A DNA stretch of 64,000 bases. Origin: Acidobacteriota bacterium. GTDB lineage: Bacteria > Acidobacteriota > Blastocatellia > Pyrinomonadales > Pyrinomonadaceae. Location of the stretch: positions 3,916,001-3,980,000 of the forward strand of contig CP065003.1 of NCBI GenBank assembly GCA_016700175.1. The letters run 5' to 3'. Positions 16,680 through 24,405 of the stretch are shown in pieces. Within the stretch, counting starts at the first letter, position 1; each line of letters starts with the position of its first letter. Under the pieces are notes generated by a model. The model ran no database searches, was not told the origin of the DNA, and saw nothing but the letters and a program-made list of their open reading frames with translations. The translations under genes and the position numbers were made by a program.

Positions 16680-17846
16680 ATGACAAATTACGACGGATTC
16701 ATCGCCGAAAGGATTCGGCGGGTACCGGTTTCCGGTCTCCACAGCTTCTTCGGGATCGCCGCCACTATGCCCGACGTGATCTCGCTTGGCGTGGGCGAGC
16801 CCGATTTCCCGACGCCGGCCCCCATCGCGAAGGCCGCGTTCGATGCGATCAGCGGCCGCGCCGTCGGATACACGGCCAACGCCGGATTGCTCGAGCTCAG
16901 GCAGGCGATAGCGGAGCATCTGGAGAAGCTTTACGGCGTCACTTATGACCCGGATACCGAGGTGCTCGTGACCGTCGGGGTGAGCGAGGGATTCAAGTGC
17001 GTTTTTACGGCGGTTTGCGAGGAAGGCGACGAGATCATCGTCCCCCATCCCTGCTTCGTGGCGTACGAGCCGGAGATAGTGTTTGCGGGCGGCGTGCCGG
17101 TTCCCGTCGTCACCCGGCCGGAGGATGCGTTCGAACCGCTGGCGGAGGACATCGGGGCAGCGGTAACTGAGCGCACAAAAGCGATCTTCGTCGGATTCCC
17201 CAACAACCCGACGGGCACCGTGCTGACCCGCGAGAACGCGCTCGAGATCGCACGCGTAGCCGAGAAGCACGACCTTATCGTGATCTCCGACGAGATATAC
17301 GACCGGCTCGTTTACGGCACCGAACACGTGTGCTTTCCGGCGCTTCCCGGAATGCGCGACCGTACGGTCCTGATGGGCGGATTCTCGAAAGACTACGCGA
17401 TGACCGGATGGAGGGTCGGGTATATCTGCGCCAATGCCGAACTTCTGAAGGCATTTTCGAAAGTGCATCAGTACGCGGTGATGTCGGCCCCTACGATCTC
17501 CCAGTACGCTGCACTGGCGGCGCTGGAGATCGGCGAGCCGTTTGTCCTTGAAATGATTGGCGAGTACGATCGCCGCAGAACGATGGTGGTCTCGTCGCTC
17601 AATGAAATGGGACTCGAGTGTTTCGAGCCGAAAGGAGCGTTCTATGCGTTCCCTTCGGTCGCTTCGACCGGATTGAGCGGCGACGAGTTCGCGAACCGAC
17701 TCCTCTTCGAGGAACAGGTCGCGGTCGTTCCGGGATGCAGTTTCGGCTCCGGCGGCGAAGAACACGTTCGGATCGCGTACTGCAAATCATACGAAGAGAT
17801 CGAGACGGCGCTTGAGAGGATTCGGTCATTCCTGAACCGTATCTGA
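16680..17846 (+). CDS. Class I/II aminotransferase (PLP-dependent)
   Basis: Start chosen at ATG 16680 (MTNYDGFIAERIRRVP), where homology to aspartate-type aminotransferases begins; the frame upstream to 16518 overlaps the promoter region of the divergent gene. 388 residues. The PLP lysine lies in GGFSKDYAMTGWRVGY (about residue 233), with NNPTGTV and the SDEIYDRL Asp/Tyr pair before it and an RIAYC arginine near the C-terminus. It transfers amino groups between an amino acid and a 2-oxo acid; the substrate is not known. The stop is 5 bp before the CrtI-like gene, so they form an operon. Confidence 0.93.
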   Translation: MTNYDGFIAERIRRVPVSGLHSFFGIAATMPDVISLGVGEPDFPTPAPIAKAAFDAISGRAVGYTANAGLLELRQAIAEHLEKLYGVTYDPDTEVLVTVGVSEGFKCVFTAVCEEGDEIIVPHPCFVAYEPEIVFAGGVPVPVVTRPEDAFEPLAEDIGAAVTERTKAIFVGFPNNPTGTVLTRENALEIARVAEKHDLIVISDEIYDRLVYGTEHVCFPALPGMRDRTVLMGGFSKDYAMTGWRVGYICANAELLKAFSKVHQYAVMSAPTISQYAALAALEIGEPFVLEMIGEYDRRRTMVVSSLNEMGLECFEPKGAFYAFPSVASTGLSGDEFANRLLFEEQVAVVPGCSFGSGGEEHVRIAYCKSYEEIETALERIRSFLNRI

Positions 17847-17851
17847 ACGCG

Positions 17852-19339
17852 GTGCCGGGAAATTCCAGGGTGAAAAAAGTAGTAGTGATCGGAGCGGGGC
17901 TCGGCGGATTGTCCGCCGCCTGCCGTCTTGCCCGCGACGGGAACCGTGTCACGGTAGTGGAAAAGAACGCAGGGCCGGGCGGAAAGGTCAACTTCGTCTC
18001 GGCTAAGGGCTTCAGCTTCGACACCGGCGCGTCCCTCGTGACGATGAAGCACGTGTTCGAAGATCTTTTCGAATACTGCGGAGAGGACATGGCGGATCAC
18101 CTGGAGTTGGTGCCGCTCGATCCGATCTGCCGCTATTTCTGGAAGGACGGCACGACCCTCGATACATCGACGGACATCAGGCGGACGGAGACGGCGATCG
18201 CCGCCTTTGCTCCGGAAGACGCCAGGGCGCTCGCCGGATATCTGGAAGCTTCGAAGAAGAAGTACGAGATAGCCCAGCGAACCTTTCTTTCAAGAAGCCT
18301 CAACGACCTTCCGAAGCTACTTACGCCTTCAAATCTTCCGGACCTTTTCAGGATCTCCTCGACCAGCACTCTCGATTCGTATAACTCCAAATACTTCAGA
18401 TCAAGTAAGATACGCCAGCTCTTCGACCGCTACGCGACGTACAACGGTTCTTCGCCGTACGAGGCCCCGGCGACTTTCGCGCTGATCCCGCACGCAGAGT
18501 TCGGTCTCGGCGCCTGGTATCCGAAAGGCGGGATCTACGGGATACCGACCGGGATCGAGGCGCTAGCGCACCGTTTGGGAGTCGAATTCCGCTATTCGGA
18601 GCCAGCCGAGGAGATAGTGATCGAGAACGGAGGGGTTTCCGCCGTCCGGACTTCAACCGGCGTTCTTTCTGCGGACGCGGTCGTCGCGAACTCGGACGCC
18701 GTTGATACCTACCGAAGACTGATCCCGGAAAAGCACAGGAAAAAGTATACCGATGAGAAACTGGAGCGGATCGAGCCTTCCTGCGGCGGGTTCGTCGTGC
18801 TTCTGGGCGTTCGACGGAAGTTCGACCAGCTGTCCCATCACAACATATTCTTCTCAGAGGACTACCGAGCCGAGTTCGAGGCGATCTTCGGTTCGCTGAC
18901 CGTCCCGGACGACCCGACGATCTACGTATGCGCCACTTCGCGCACCGATCCGACACAGGCTCCGGAGGGCTGCGAGAACCTGTTCATCCTCCTAAACGCG
19001 CCCTACACGGGAGTCGTGGACTGGGAAGCCGAAAAGGAAAGGCTCGCCGACAAGGTCGTCGGGATGCTTGAATCGTTCGGGCTTGAAGGTCTGCGGGAGT
19101 CGGCGGTGTACAGGGAAACGATCACGCCGGCGGATTTCGAGAAAAGGTATCGCGCGAACAGAGGGTCGATCTACGGAGTATCGTCGAACGGCATCCTTTC
19201 CGCGTTCATGAGGTTCCCGAACAAGTCCCGGGAAATAGAAGGGCTCTATTTTGCGGGCGGAACCACGCATCCGGGAGGCGGTATGCCTTTGGTGCTGCTA
19301 TCCGGAAAAATGGCGGCGGAACTCGTTTCAAAGGACTGA
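17852..19339 (+). CDS. CrtI-family phytoene desaturase-like oxidoreductase
   Basis: This 495-residue flavoprotein has the N-terminal FAD motif VVVIGAGLGGLSAACRLARDG (about residues 10-30) and the CrtI C-terminal signature YFAGGTTHPGGGMPLVLLSG. Start codons are GTG at 17852 or GTG at 17870; the latter has GGGAAA in front and begins closer to the family N-terminus. Members desaturate carotenoids or squalene-like isoprenoids. No crtB or crtE gene is in the window. The stop TGA (19337-19339) is the first TGA of the following GGACTGA heptamer element. Confidence 0.88.
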   Translation: MPGNSRVKKVVVIGAGLGGLSAACRLARDGNRVTVVEKNAGPGGKVNFVSAKGFSFDTGASLVTMKHVFEDLFEYCGEDMADHLELVPLDPICRYFWKDGTTLDTSTDIRRTETAIAAFAPEDARALAGYLEASKKKYEIAQRTFLSRSLNDLPKLLTPSNLPDLFRISSTSTLDSYNSKYFRSSKIRQLFDRYATYNGSSPYEAPATFALIPHAEFGLGAWYPKGGIYGIPTGIEALAHRLGVEFRYSEPAEEIVIENGGVSAVRTSTGVLSADAVVANSDAVDTYRRLIPEKHRKKYTDEKLERIEPSCGGFVVLLGVRRKFDQLSHHNIFFSEDYRAEFEAIFGSLTVPDDPTIYVCATSRTDPTQAPEGCENLFILLNAPYTGVVDWEAEKERLADKVVGMLESFGLEGLRESAVYRETITPADFEKRYRANRGSIYGVSSNGILSAFMRFPNKSREIEGLYFAGGTTHPGGGMPLVLLSGKMAAELVSKD

Positions 19340-19503
19340 GGAAATGATGAAGGACTGAGAGGAAAGGACTGAGGACTGAGGAAAGAACTTGACAGGTTGT
19401 GAAGAGTGCGTCAATCTCCTCAGTCCTCAGTCCTCAGTCCTCAGTCCTCAGTCCTCAGTCCTCAGTCCTCAGTCCTCAGACCTCAGACCTCAGTCCTCAG
19501 TCC
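19334..19503. repeat. Heptamer inverted-arm element B (GGACTGA / TCAGTCC)
   Basis: Between convergent genes. The left arm of degenerate GGACTGA units spans 19334-19380. TTGACA is at 19389-19394. The right arm begins at 19420, again exactly 25 bp after TTGACA, and has 12 units with two TCAGACC variants. The crtI-like gene ends on the first TGA of the left arm. Confidence 0.9.
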
Positions 19504-19512
19504 TGTGCCAGA

Positions 19513-20061
19513 TCAACCGTCACCTGTGAAGTCAGTCCTGATGTAGCTGTGGTACTGACGGCTCGACAGAAGTGATCCGTGCAGCTGGCTGATCCAGAAC
19601 TGATCGGGCGAGCCGCCGGAAATGATCGAGTCCACGATCATCAATCCAAGATACGGCTGGCCGGTGGTGTTCAGCCTGTTCCTGCTGAAGCCGGAGTTGC
19701 GGAGGTAATATCCCTGCGCGATGTATGCCGCAGTCTCGTTATCAAGCCAGGGAAGGCTTGAGCGGGAAAGATCAAACGAGGCGTGGACGGCCTCGTGTAC
19801 GAGCAGCGCGTTGAATGCTCTCGACCAGTGCTGTCCGGGACCAACGCTGAATGTGTTATTCCCGGAATCGTATTGCGCCCAACCGGCGGCAACCCCTCCT
19901 TCGACGATGGATACGCTGTTGTTCTCGATCGCATCCGAAACCCTTTGGAACGAGGAAGTGTCCACCGAGATCGTAATGCCGTTTGAAGCCGTGAGGCTGA
20001 ATGATATCCGCCTCGCCTCGCGTCCTTTCAGAACCGACAGTAGCTGATCTCTTATAGCCAT
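19513..20061 (-). CDS. Orphan protein with HEAVH metallopeptidase-like motif
   Basis: The 182-residue protein starts at ATG 20061 with GGAGG 8 bp upstream. Residues about 105-125 read LLVHEAVHASFDLSRSSLPW, followed by LDNETAAYIAQGYY. The HEXXH pair with a downstream NETAAY glutamate resembles gluzincin-like zinc sites. No signal peptide or membrane helix is visible. I do not recognise the family; it could be a toxin-like or proteolytic domain, or a degenerate one. It is 29 bp downstream of the helicase gene and may be cotranscribed with it. Confidence 0.7.
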   Translation of the reverse strand: MAIRDQLLSVLKGREARRISFSLTASNGITISVDTSSFQRVSDAIENNSVSIVEGGVAAGWAQYDSGNNTFSVGPGQHWSRAFNALLVHEAVHASFDLSRSSLPWLDNETAAYIAQGYYLRNSGFSRNRLNTTGQPYLGLMIVDSIISGGSPDQFWISQLHGSLLSSRQYHSYIRTDFTGDG

Positions 20062-20090
20062 TGGTCAACCTCCGATGTCCGCGGATTCTA

Positions 20091-22199
20091 TCAGTTTACA
20101 AGGCCACTGTCCTCATTTATTTTGACTATCTCAAAATCCGCGGTGTCCTCCTCAATATCCCAGATCTCGTACATCGCCGGAGGGACCTCAAGAACGAACC
20201 TGGAGGGCTTCTGGACCACCGTCTGGCGGTTGTAATCGAAGATCATCAGCGGATACGTTATGTACAGCTCGTCCTTCGCTCGTGTAAGCGCGACGTACCA
20301 CAGCCGCCGCTCTTCCTCCTCCGAATCCGGCTCGTTCAGGCTTCGCGGGCTCGGGAACTTGCCCTCAGCCGCCCAGATCAGGAACACCGCCTTCCATTCA
20401 AGTCCCTTCGCCTGGTGAATGCTCGACAGCGTCAGCAGCTCGTCCTCATCGCCGCCTGAAACGACGTCCTCCGCGGTCAGCCCGGTCGGAGATCCGAATC
20501 GTTCGGTCGAGATCAGCGCGAGCTCGGAAAGGAACTCGTCGGTCGACGTGTACCGCGAAGCGTAGATCGCGAGCTGGCGTATGTCCTCGAGCCTCGCCTC
20601 GGCGTTCTCATAAGTTCCTTTCAAATGCTCTTCGTAGATCCGGTCGAGGATCATTTCTATCTGCTTCCCCGGCTTGTTCCGGTTCGCGTCGTCGGTCAGA
20701 TCTTCCAGCAAAGAGATCAGGTCGGACCACGCACGCTTGTTGCGCGGCCGCACAGAAGCGGGAAACGCGCCGCGATCCTCCGAGGCAGGGTCCTTTAGCG
20801 CGAGCGCTTCGGAGCGGATCATCGCGTGCGGCTCCTCACGGACAGCGACCGCCTCGAAGATCCTGTGCGCCGTGACCTTTCCGATCCCCGGCATCATCAT
20901 CAGAATCCGCTTCCAGGCGAGCTCGTCCCTGGGATTCACGACGATCTTCAGGAACGAGATAACGTCTTTCAGGTGAGCCTGCTCGAAGAACCTAACGCCC
21001 GACTGCACACGGTAGGGAATATTCCGCTTCGTCAGCTCCAGCTGAAGTTCGAGCGCGTGATAGTGCGACCGGTAGAGGACCGCGATTTCTTCAAGCGACG
21101 TGCCTTCGTCCCGGAGTTCGAGGATCCTGGACGCGACGAAGGCGGACTGCTGGTCGATGTCCGAGCAGGGCACGAGCGCCGGATTGAACTCGGAAGGCTT
21201 GCGCACCGCCGAGAGGTTCTTGCTGAACTGCCGCTTGTTATTTGCTATCGAGACGTTCGCCAGCGCGAGAATCTCAGGCGTGGACCGGTAATTCGTCTCG
21301 AGCCGGAACTCGCGTGCTCCGGGATAGCGGTCGGCGAATTCGTAGATGTTCGAGAACTCCGCGCCGCGCCAGGCGAAGATGCTCTGCGCGTCGTCGCCGA
21401 CGACCATCACGTTCTTGTGCTTCACCGCCAGAAGGTCGATTATCTCCGCCTGCAGCTTGTTCGTGTCCTGGTATTCGTCCACGAGGATGTGCTCGAACTG
21501 CGTCGCGTAAAGGTCGCCGATCTCAGGCTTCTCTATCAGGAGCCGTTTCCAGTTCAAAAGGAGATCGTCGTAGTCCATGGCGTTCCGCTCACGCTTTCGC
21601 TCGGCGTAATTGAAATCGACCCGTTTGATCTGCTGGGTCAGCATCTCGAAATACGGATACTTTCGGACGACGACGTCCTCGATCGGGCGGTCGGTGTTCG
21701 AGGCGTAGGAGATGATGTCCTGGATGACCATTGATTTCGGGAACCGCTTCTTGCTCGTATCGATCGCCGAATCCTCGATCGCAAGATCGACATACGAACG
21801 CGCGTCTTCCGAATCCAGGATAGTGTAGTTCGAGTCGTAGCCGATCGAAACGGCGTGCCTTCTGAGGATGAGATTGGCGACCCTGTGGAACGTCCCGCCC
21901 CACACGCGATGGACGTTCTGGGTCCCGGTCAGGGCCTCGACTCGGCCGAGCATCTCGCGGGCGGCGCGGTTCGTGAACGTAGCGAGCAGGATCCTGTCGG
22001 GCGACACACCCTGTTCGAGGAGATACGCGACGCGGTAGGTGATCGTGCGCGTCTTGCCCGATCCGGCGCCGGCGATCACGAGCGTCGGACCCGGTTTGGA
22101 AGTGACCACCCGGAACTGCTCCTCGTTCAGTTCCGAGCGGTAACGGGTAAGCTTTTCGGGCAGGCCGCTCCGGTCCCGCTTGATCACGTACTTCTTCAT
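20091..22199 (-). CDS. UvrD/PcrA-family ATP-dependent DNA helicase
   Basis: This 702-residue superfamily 1A helicase has the Q motif (LNEEQFRVV, about 24-32), Walker A GAGSGKT (44-50), motif Ia (LLATFTNRAAREM), Walker B LVDEYQDTN, motif III (VGDDAQSIFAWRGA), motif IV (LETNYRSTPEIL), motif V (TLSSIHQAKGLEWKAVFLI) and motif VI (ERRLWYVALTRAK). It should unwind DNA 3' to 5' in repair or replication. The C-terminus is slightly shorter than UvrD and lacks the Tudor-like tail. It could equally be named PcrA or a second UvrD paralogue. Confidence 0.95.
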   Translation of the reverse strand: MKKYVIKRDRSGLPEKLTRYRSELNEEQFRVVTSKPGPTLVIAGAGSGKTRTITYRVAYLLEQGVSPDRILLATFTNRAAREMLGRVEALTGTQNVHRVWGGTFHRVANLILRRHAVSIGYDSNYTILDSEDARSYVDLAIEDSAIDTSKKRFPKSMVIQDIISYASNTDRPIEDVVVRKYPYFEMLTQQIKRVDFNYAERKRERNAMDYDDLLLNWKRLLIEKPEIGDLYATQFEHILVDEYQDTNKLQAEIIDLLAVKHKNVMVVGDDAQSIFAWRGAEFSNIYEFADRYPGAREFRLETNYRSTPEILALANVSIANNKRQFSKNLSAVRKPSEFNPALVPCSDIDQQSAFVASRILELRDEGTSLEEIAVLYRSHYHALELQLELTKRNIPYRVQSGVRFFEQAHLKDVISFLKIVVNPRDELAWKRILMMMPGIGKVTAHRIFEAVAVREEPHAMIRSEALALKDPASEDRGAFPASVRPRNKRAWSDLISLLEDLTDDANRNKPGKQIEMILDRIYEEHLKGTYENAEARLEDIRQLAIYASRYTSTDEFLSELALISTERFGSPTGLTAEDVVSGGDEDELLTLSSIHQAKGLEWKAVFLIWAAEGKFPSPRSLNEPDSEEEERRLWYVALTRAKDELYITYPLMIFDYNRQTVVQKPSRFVLEVPPAMYEIWDIEEDTADFEIVKINEDSGLVN

Positions 22200-22264
22200 C
22201 TGGTGAGCACCATTCTAGCACTGAGACGCGGGACATCTGAGCGGACCATTCGGGAATGAAACTG

Positions 22265-22293
22265 TTGAGTCCCGCGCCCGTAAAATATATAGT
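22265..22293 (+). promoter_or_regulatory. Candidate sigma70-type promoter of the pao operon
   Basis: TTGAGT (22265-22270) and TATAGT (22288-22293) are separated by 17 bp, each one mismatch from consensus. They lie about 90 bp upstream of paoA, whose start is preceded by GGGAGG. No Moco riboswitch-like structure was recognised in the leader. Confidence 0.5.
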
Positions 22294-22381
22294 CGTAACC
22301 ACAAAGACACATCAGCGGCGGCGGACTTCGTCGCTTTCGCACACCGGGTAAGATTTCCAGCAAAGTTTCGGGAGGTATCGA

Positions 22382-23188
22382 ATGACCGATCATTTCGAGG
22401 ATCTGCACGACGCCGAAGGGCTGACCGCGGACGAGGAGAAGCTGCTCGACGAGCTAGGACTTGAAGGCGAATCGAGGAGGCGATTCCTGGGCCAGGTCGG
22501 AGCGGCGGGATTCAGCGTTTTCGCGCTGCAATTGATCGCCGAACGCGAGGCGCATGCCGCCGGCGAGGTTCCGCTGGAGCCGGCGGCGGAGAGGCTTCCT
22601 CTGGAGAATGCCGTCAAGGTCGCATTCAAGGTCAACGGCGAACAAAGATCGGTCACCGTCGATTCAAGGACAACCCTGCTCGACACGCTTCGGGAGCGCC
22701 TGGACCTGACCGGTTCGAAGAAAGGCTGCGATCACGGCCAGTGCGGGGCCTGCACGGTCATCGCCGACGGCCGCCGCGTTCTTTCGTGCCTCACGCTCGC
22801 GGCTGCCTGCGAAGGAAAGGACGTTACCACGATCGAAGGCCTCGCGAAAGGCGAAACGCTTCACCCGATGCAGGACGCGTTCGTCAAATACGACGCGTTC
22901 CAGTGCGGATACTGCACGCCGGGCCAGATCTGCTCGGCTGTCGCCCTTCTGGACGAAGCAAAGCGCGGCGAGGCGAGCTACGTTACGGAAACCACGGGAA
23001 ACCGCCCGGCGAAACTTTCGGACGACGACATCCGCGAGAGGATGTCGGGGAACATATGCCGTTGCGGCGCCTACCCGAATATCCTGAAAGCGATCAAGGA
23101 GGTCCACAAGGGCGAAGAAACCGCTGCGACGTGGAACTTCGCGAAACCCGGGCTTCTGGACAAGGAGGTCGATGATGAGACCGTTTAA
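22382..23188 (+). CDS. paoA: Aldehyde oxidoreductase iron-sulfur subunit with Tat signal (PaoA/YagT-like)
   Basis: Carries the two [2Fe-2S] clusters that pass electrons from the molybdenum site to FAD in xanthine-oxidase-family enzymes. Residues about 32-60 form a twin-arginine signal (SRRRFLGQVGAAGFSVFALQ), placing the enzyme in the periplasm as for E. coli PaoABC. Cluster motifs are CDHGQCGACTV plus a later Cys (plant ferredoxin type) and CGYCTPGQ with CRCGAY (helical domain). 268 residues; GGGAGG precedes the ATG. The stop overlaps the start of paoB by 17 bp. The paoA name follows from the Tat signal and gene order. Confidence 0.9.
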   Translation: MTDHFEDLHDAEGLTADEEKLLDELGLEGESRRRFLGQVGAAGFSVFALQLIAEREAHAAGEVPLEPAAERLPLENAVKVAFKVNGEQRSVTVDSRTTLLDTLRERLDLTGSKKGCDHGQCGACTVIADGRRVLSCLTLAAACEGKDVTTIEGLAKGETLHPMQDAFVKYDAFQCGYCTPGQICSAVALLDEAKRGEASYVTETTGNRPAKLSDDDIRERMSGNICRCGAYPNILKAIKEVHKGEETAATWNFAKPGLLDKEVDDETV

Positions 23189-24180
23189 GTATCAAACAGC
23201 TTCCACGGTGAAGGACGCCGTCAGCGCGGCTTCGAATAGCGAGGGTTCGAAGTTCATCGCCGGAGGCACAAACCTGGTCGACCTGATGAAGGAGGACGTC
23301 GAGCGGCCGGCGGCGCTGATCGATGTCAGCCGGATAGATCTTCGGCAGGTGCGGAGCGAAGGGGATTCGGTAGTCATCGGGGCGATGGCGAAGAACACCG
23401 ATACGGCGAACCATCCGCTGGTGCGTATGAACTTTCCTTTGTTGAGCCAGGCGATATTTGCGGGCGCTTCAGCACAGATCCGCAACATGGCCACCAACGG
23501 CGGAAACCTGATGCAGAGGACGCGGTGCGTGTACTTCTATGATACCTCGATGCCCTGCAACAAACGCGAGAAGGGCTCGGGTTGCGCCGCGAAGGAAGGC
23601 TTGAACCGTATGCACGCCATCTTCGGATGGAGCGACGGATGTGTCGCGGTTCATCCCTCAGACATGTGCGTGGCGCTCGCAGCGCTCGATGCGGTAGTTT
23701 CTGTCGAAGGGCCAGGCGGAAAGACGCGCGCGATCCCTTTCTCCGAATTTCACAGGCTTCCCGGTAATGATCCGTCGCGCGACAACACCCTCGAGAATGG
23801 CGACCTGATCACATCCATCTCGATCCCAAAGAACAAGTTCGCGGGGAATTCCTACTACCTGAAGGTTCGCGACCGCGCGAGCTATGCGTTCGCACTTGTT
23901 TCGGTCGCGGCCGCGCTTGAGATCGCCGGCGGGAAGGTGAAGGACGTGCGGATCGCTCTCGGGGGCGTGGCCCATAAACCCTGGAGAGCAAAGAAAGGCA
24001 GAGGAGTATCTGAAAGGAAAAGCTGCGACAAATGAAGAGTTCGAGAAGGCGGCGAAGCTGGAACTCGAAGACGCCCGTGCTCTAGAACACAACGCGTTCA
24101 AGGTCCCGCTCGCGGAAAGGGCGATAGTTCGCGCCCTTACCCAAGCGCGGGTGCGGGGGGAGGGGAGGACTGAGGACTGA
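23172..24180 (+). CDS. paoB: Aldehyde oxidoreductase FAD subunit (PaoB/YagS-like), frameshifted near the 3' end
   Basis: The first 276 residues match a CO-dehydrogenase-type flavoprotein: FIAGGTNLVDLM and MATNGGNLMQRTRC bind FAD, and a Cys-rich loop (MPCNKREKGSGCAAKEGLNRMHAIFG) is as in YagS. At 23991-23999 the frame breaks: frame 0 runs AKKGRGVSERKSCDK and stops at 24035. A +1 shift skipping one G near 23997 restores the expected C-terminal domain (AEEYLKGKAATNEEFEKAAK, later HNAFKVPLAERAIVRAL) to a TGA at 24178-24180 inside a heptamer repeat. This is either a real inactivating indel, programmed frameshifting or an assembly error. An intact C-terminal domain elsewhere is not seen. Confidence 0.85.
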
Positions 24181-24393
24181 GGACTGAGGACCGAAGGCTG
24201 AAGACCGGAGACGGAAGACTGAAGACGGAAGACCGAAGACTGAAGACCGAAGACTGAAGAGCGAAAATCTGGGACTGAGAAGGAGTTGGAGCAACGGGAG
24301 ATGGACTGAGAAGGAGTTGACACACAAGATTGCGTTCAACACTTTCCTCAGTCCTCAGTCCTCAGTACTCAGTCCTAAGTCCTAAGTCCTTTT
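24166..24393. repeat. Heptamer inverted-arm element C between paoB and paoC
   Basis: The left arm (24166-24313) begins with perfect GGACTGA units and decays into GAAGACC/GAAGACT variants, still mostly 7-bp. TTGACA lies at 24317-24322. The right arm begins at 24348, exactly 25 bp later, with TCAGTCC units (six to seven, some TAAGTCC). The paoB frame ends on a TGA of the left arm. Confidence 0.88.
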
Positions 24394-24405
24394 ACGAGGA
24401 GATCT

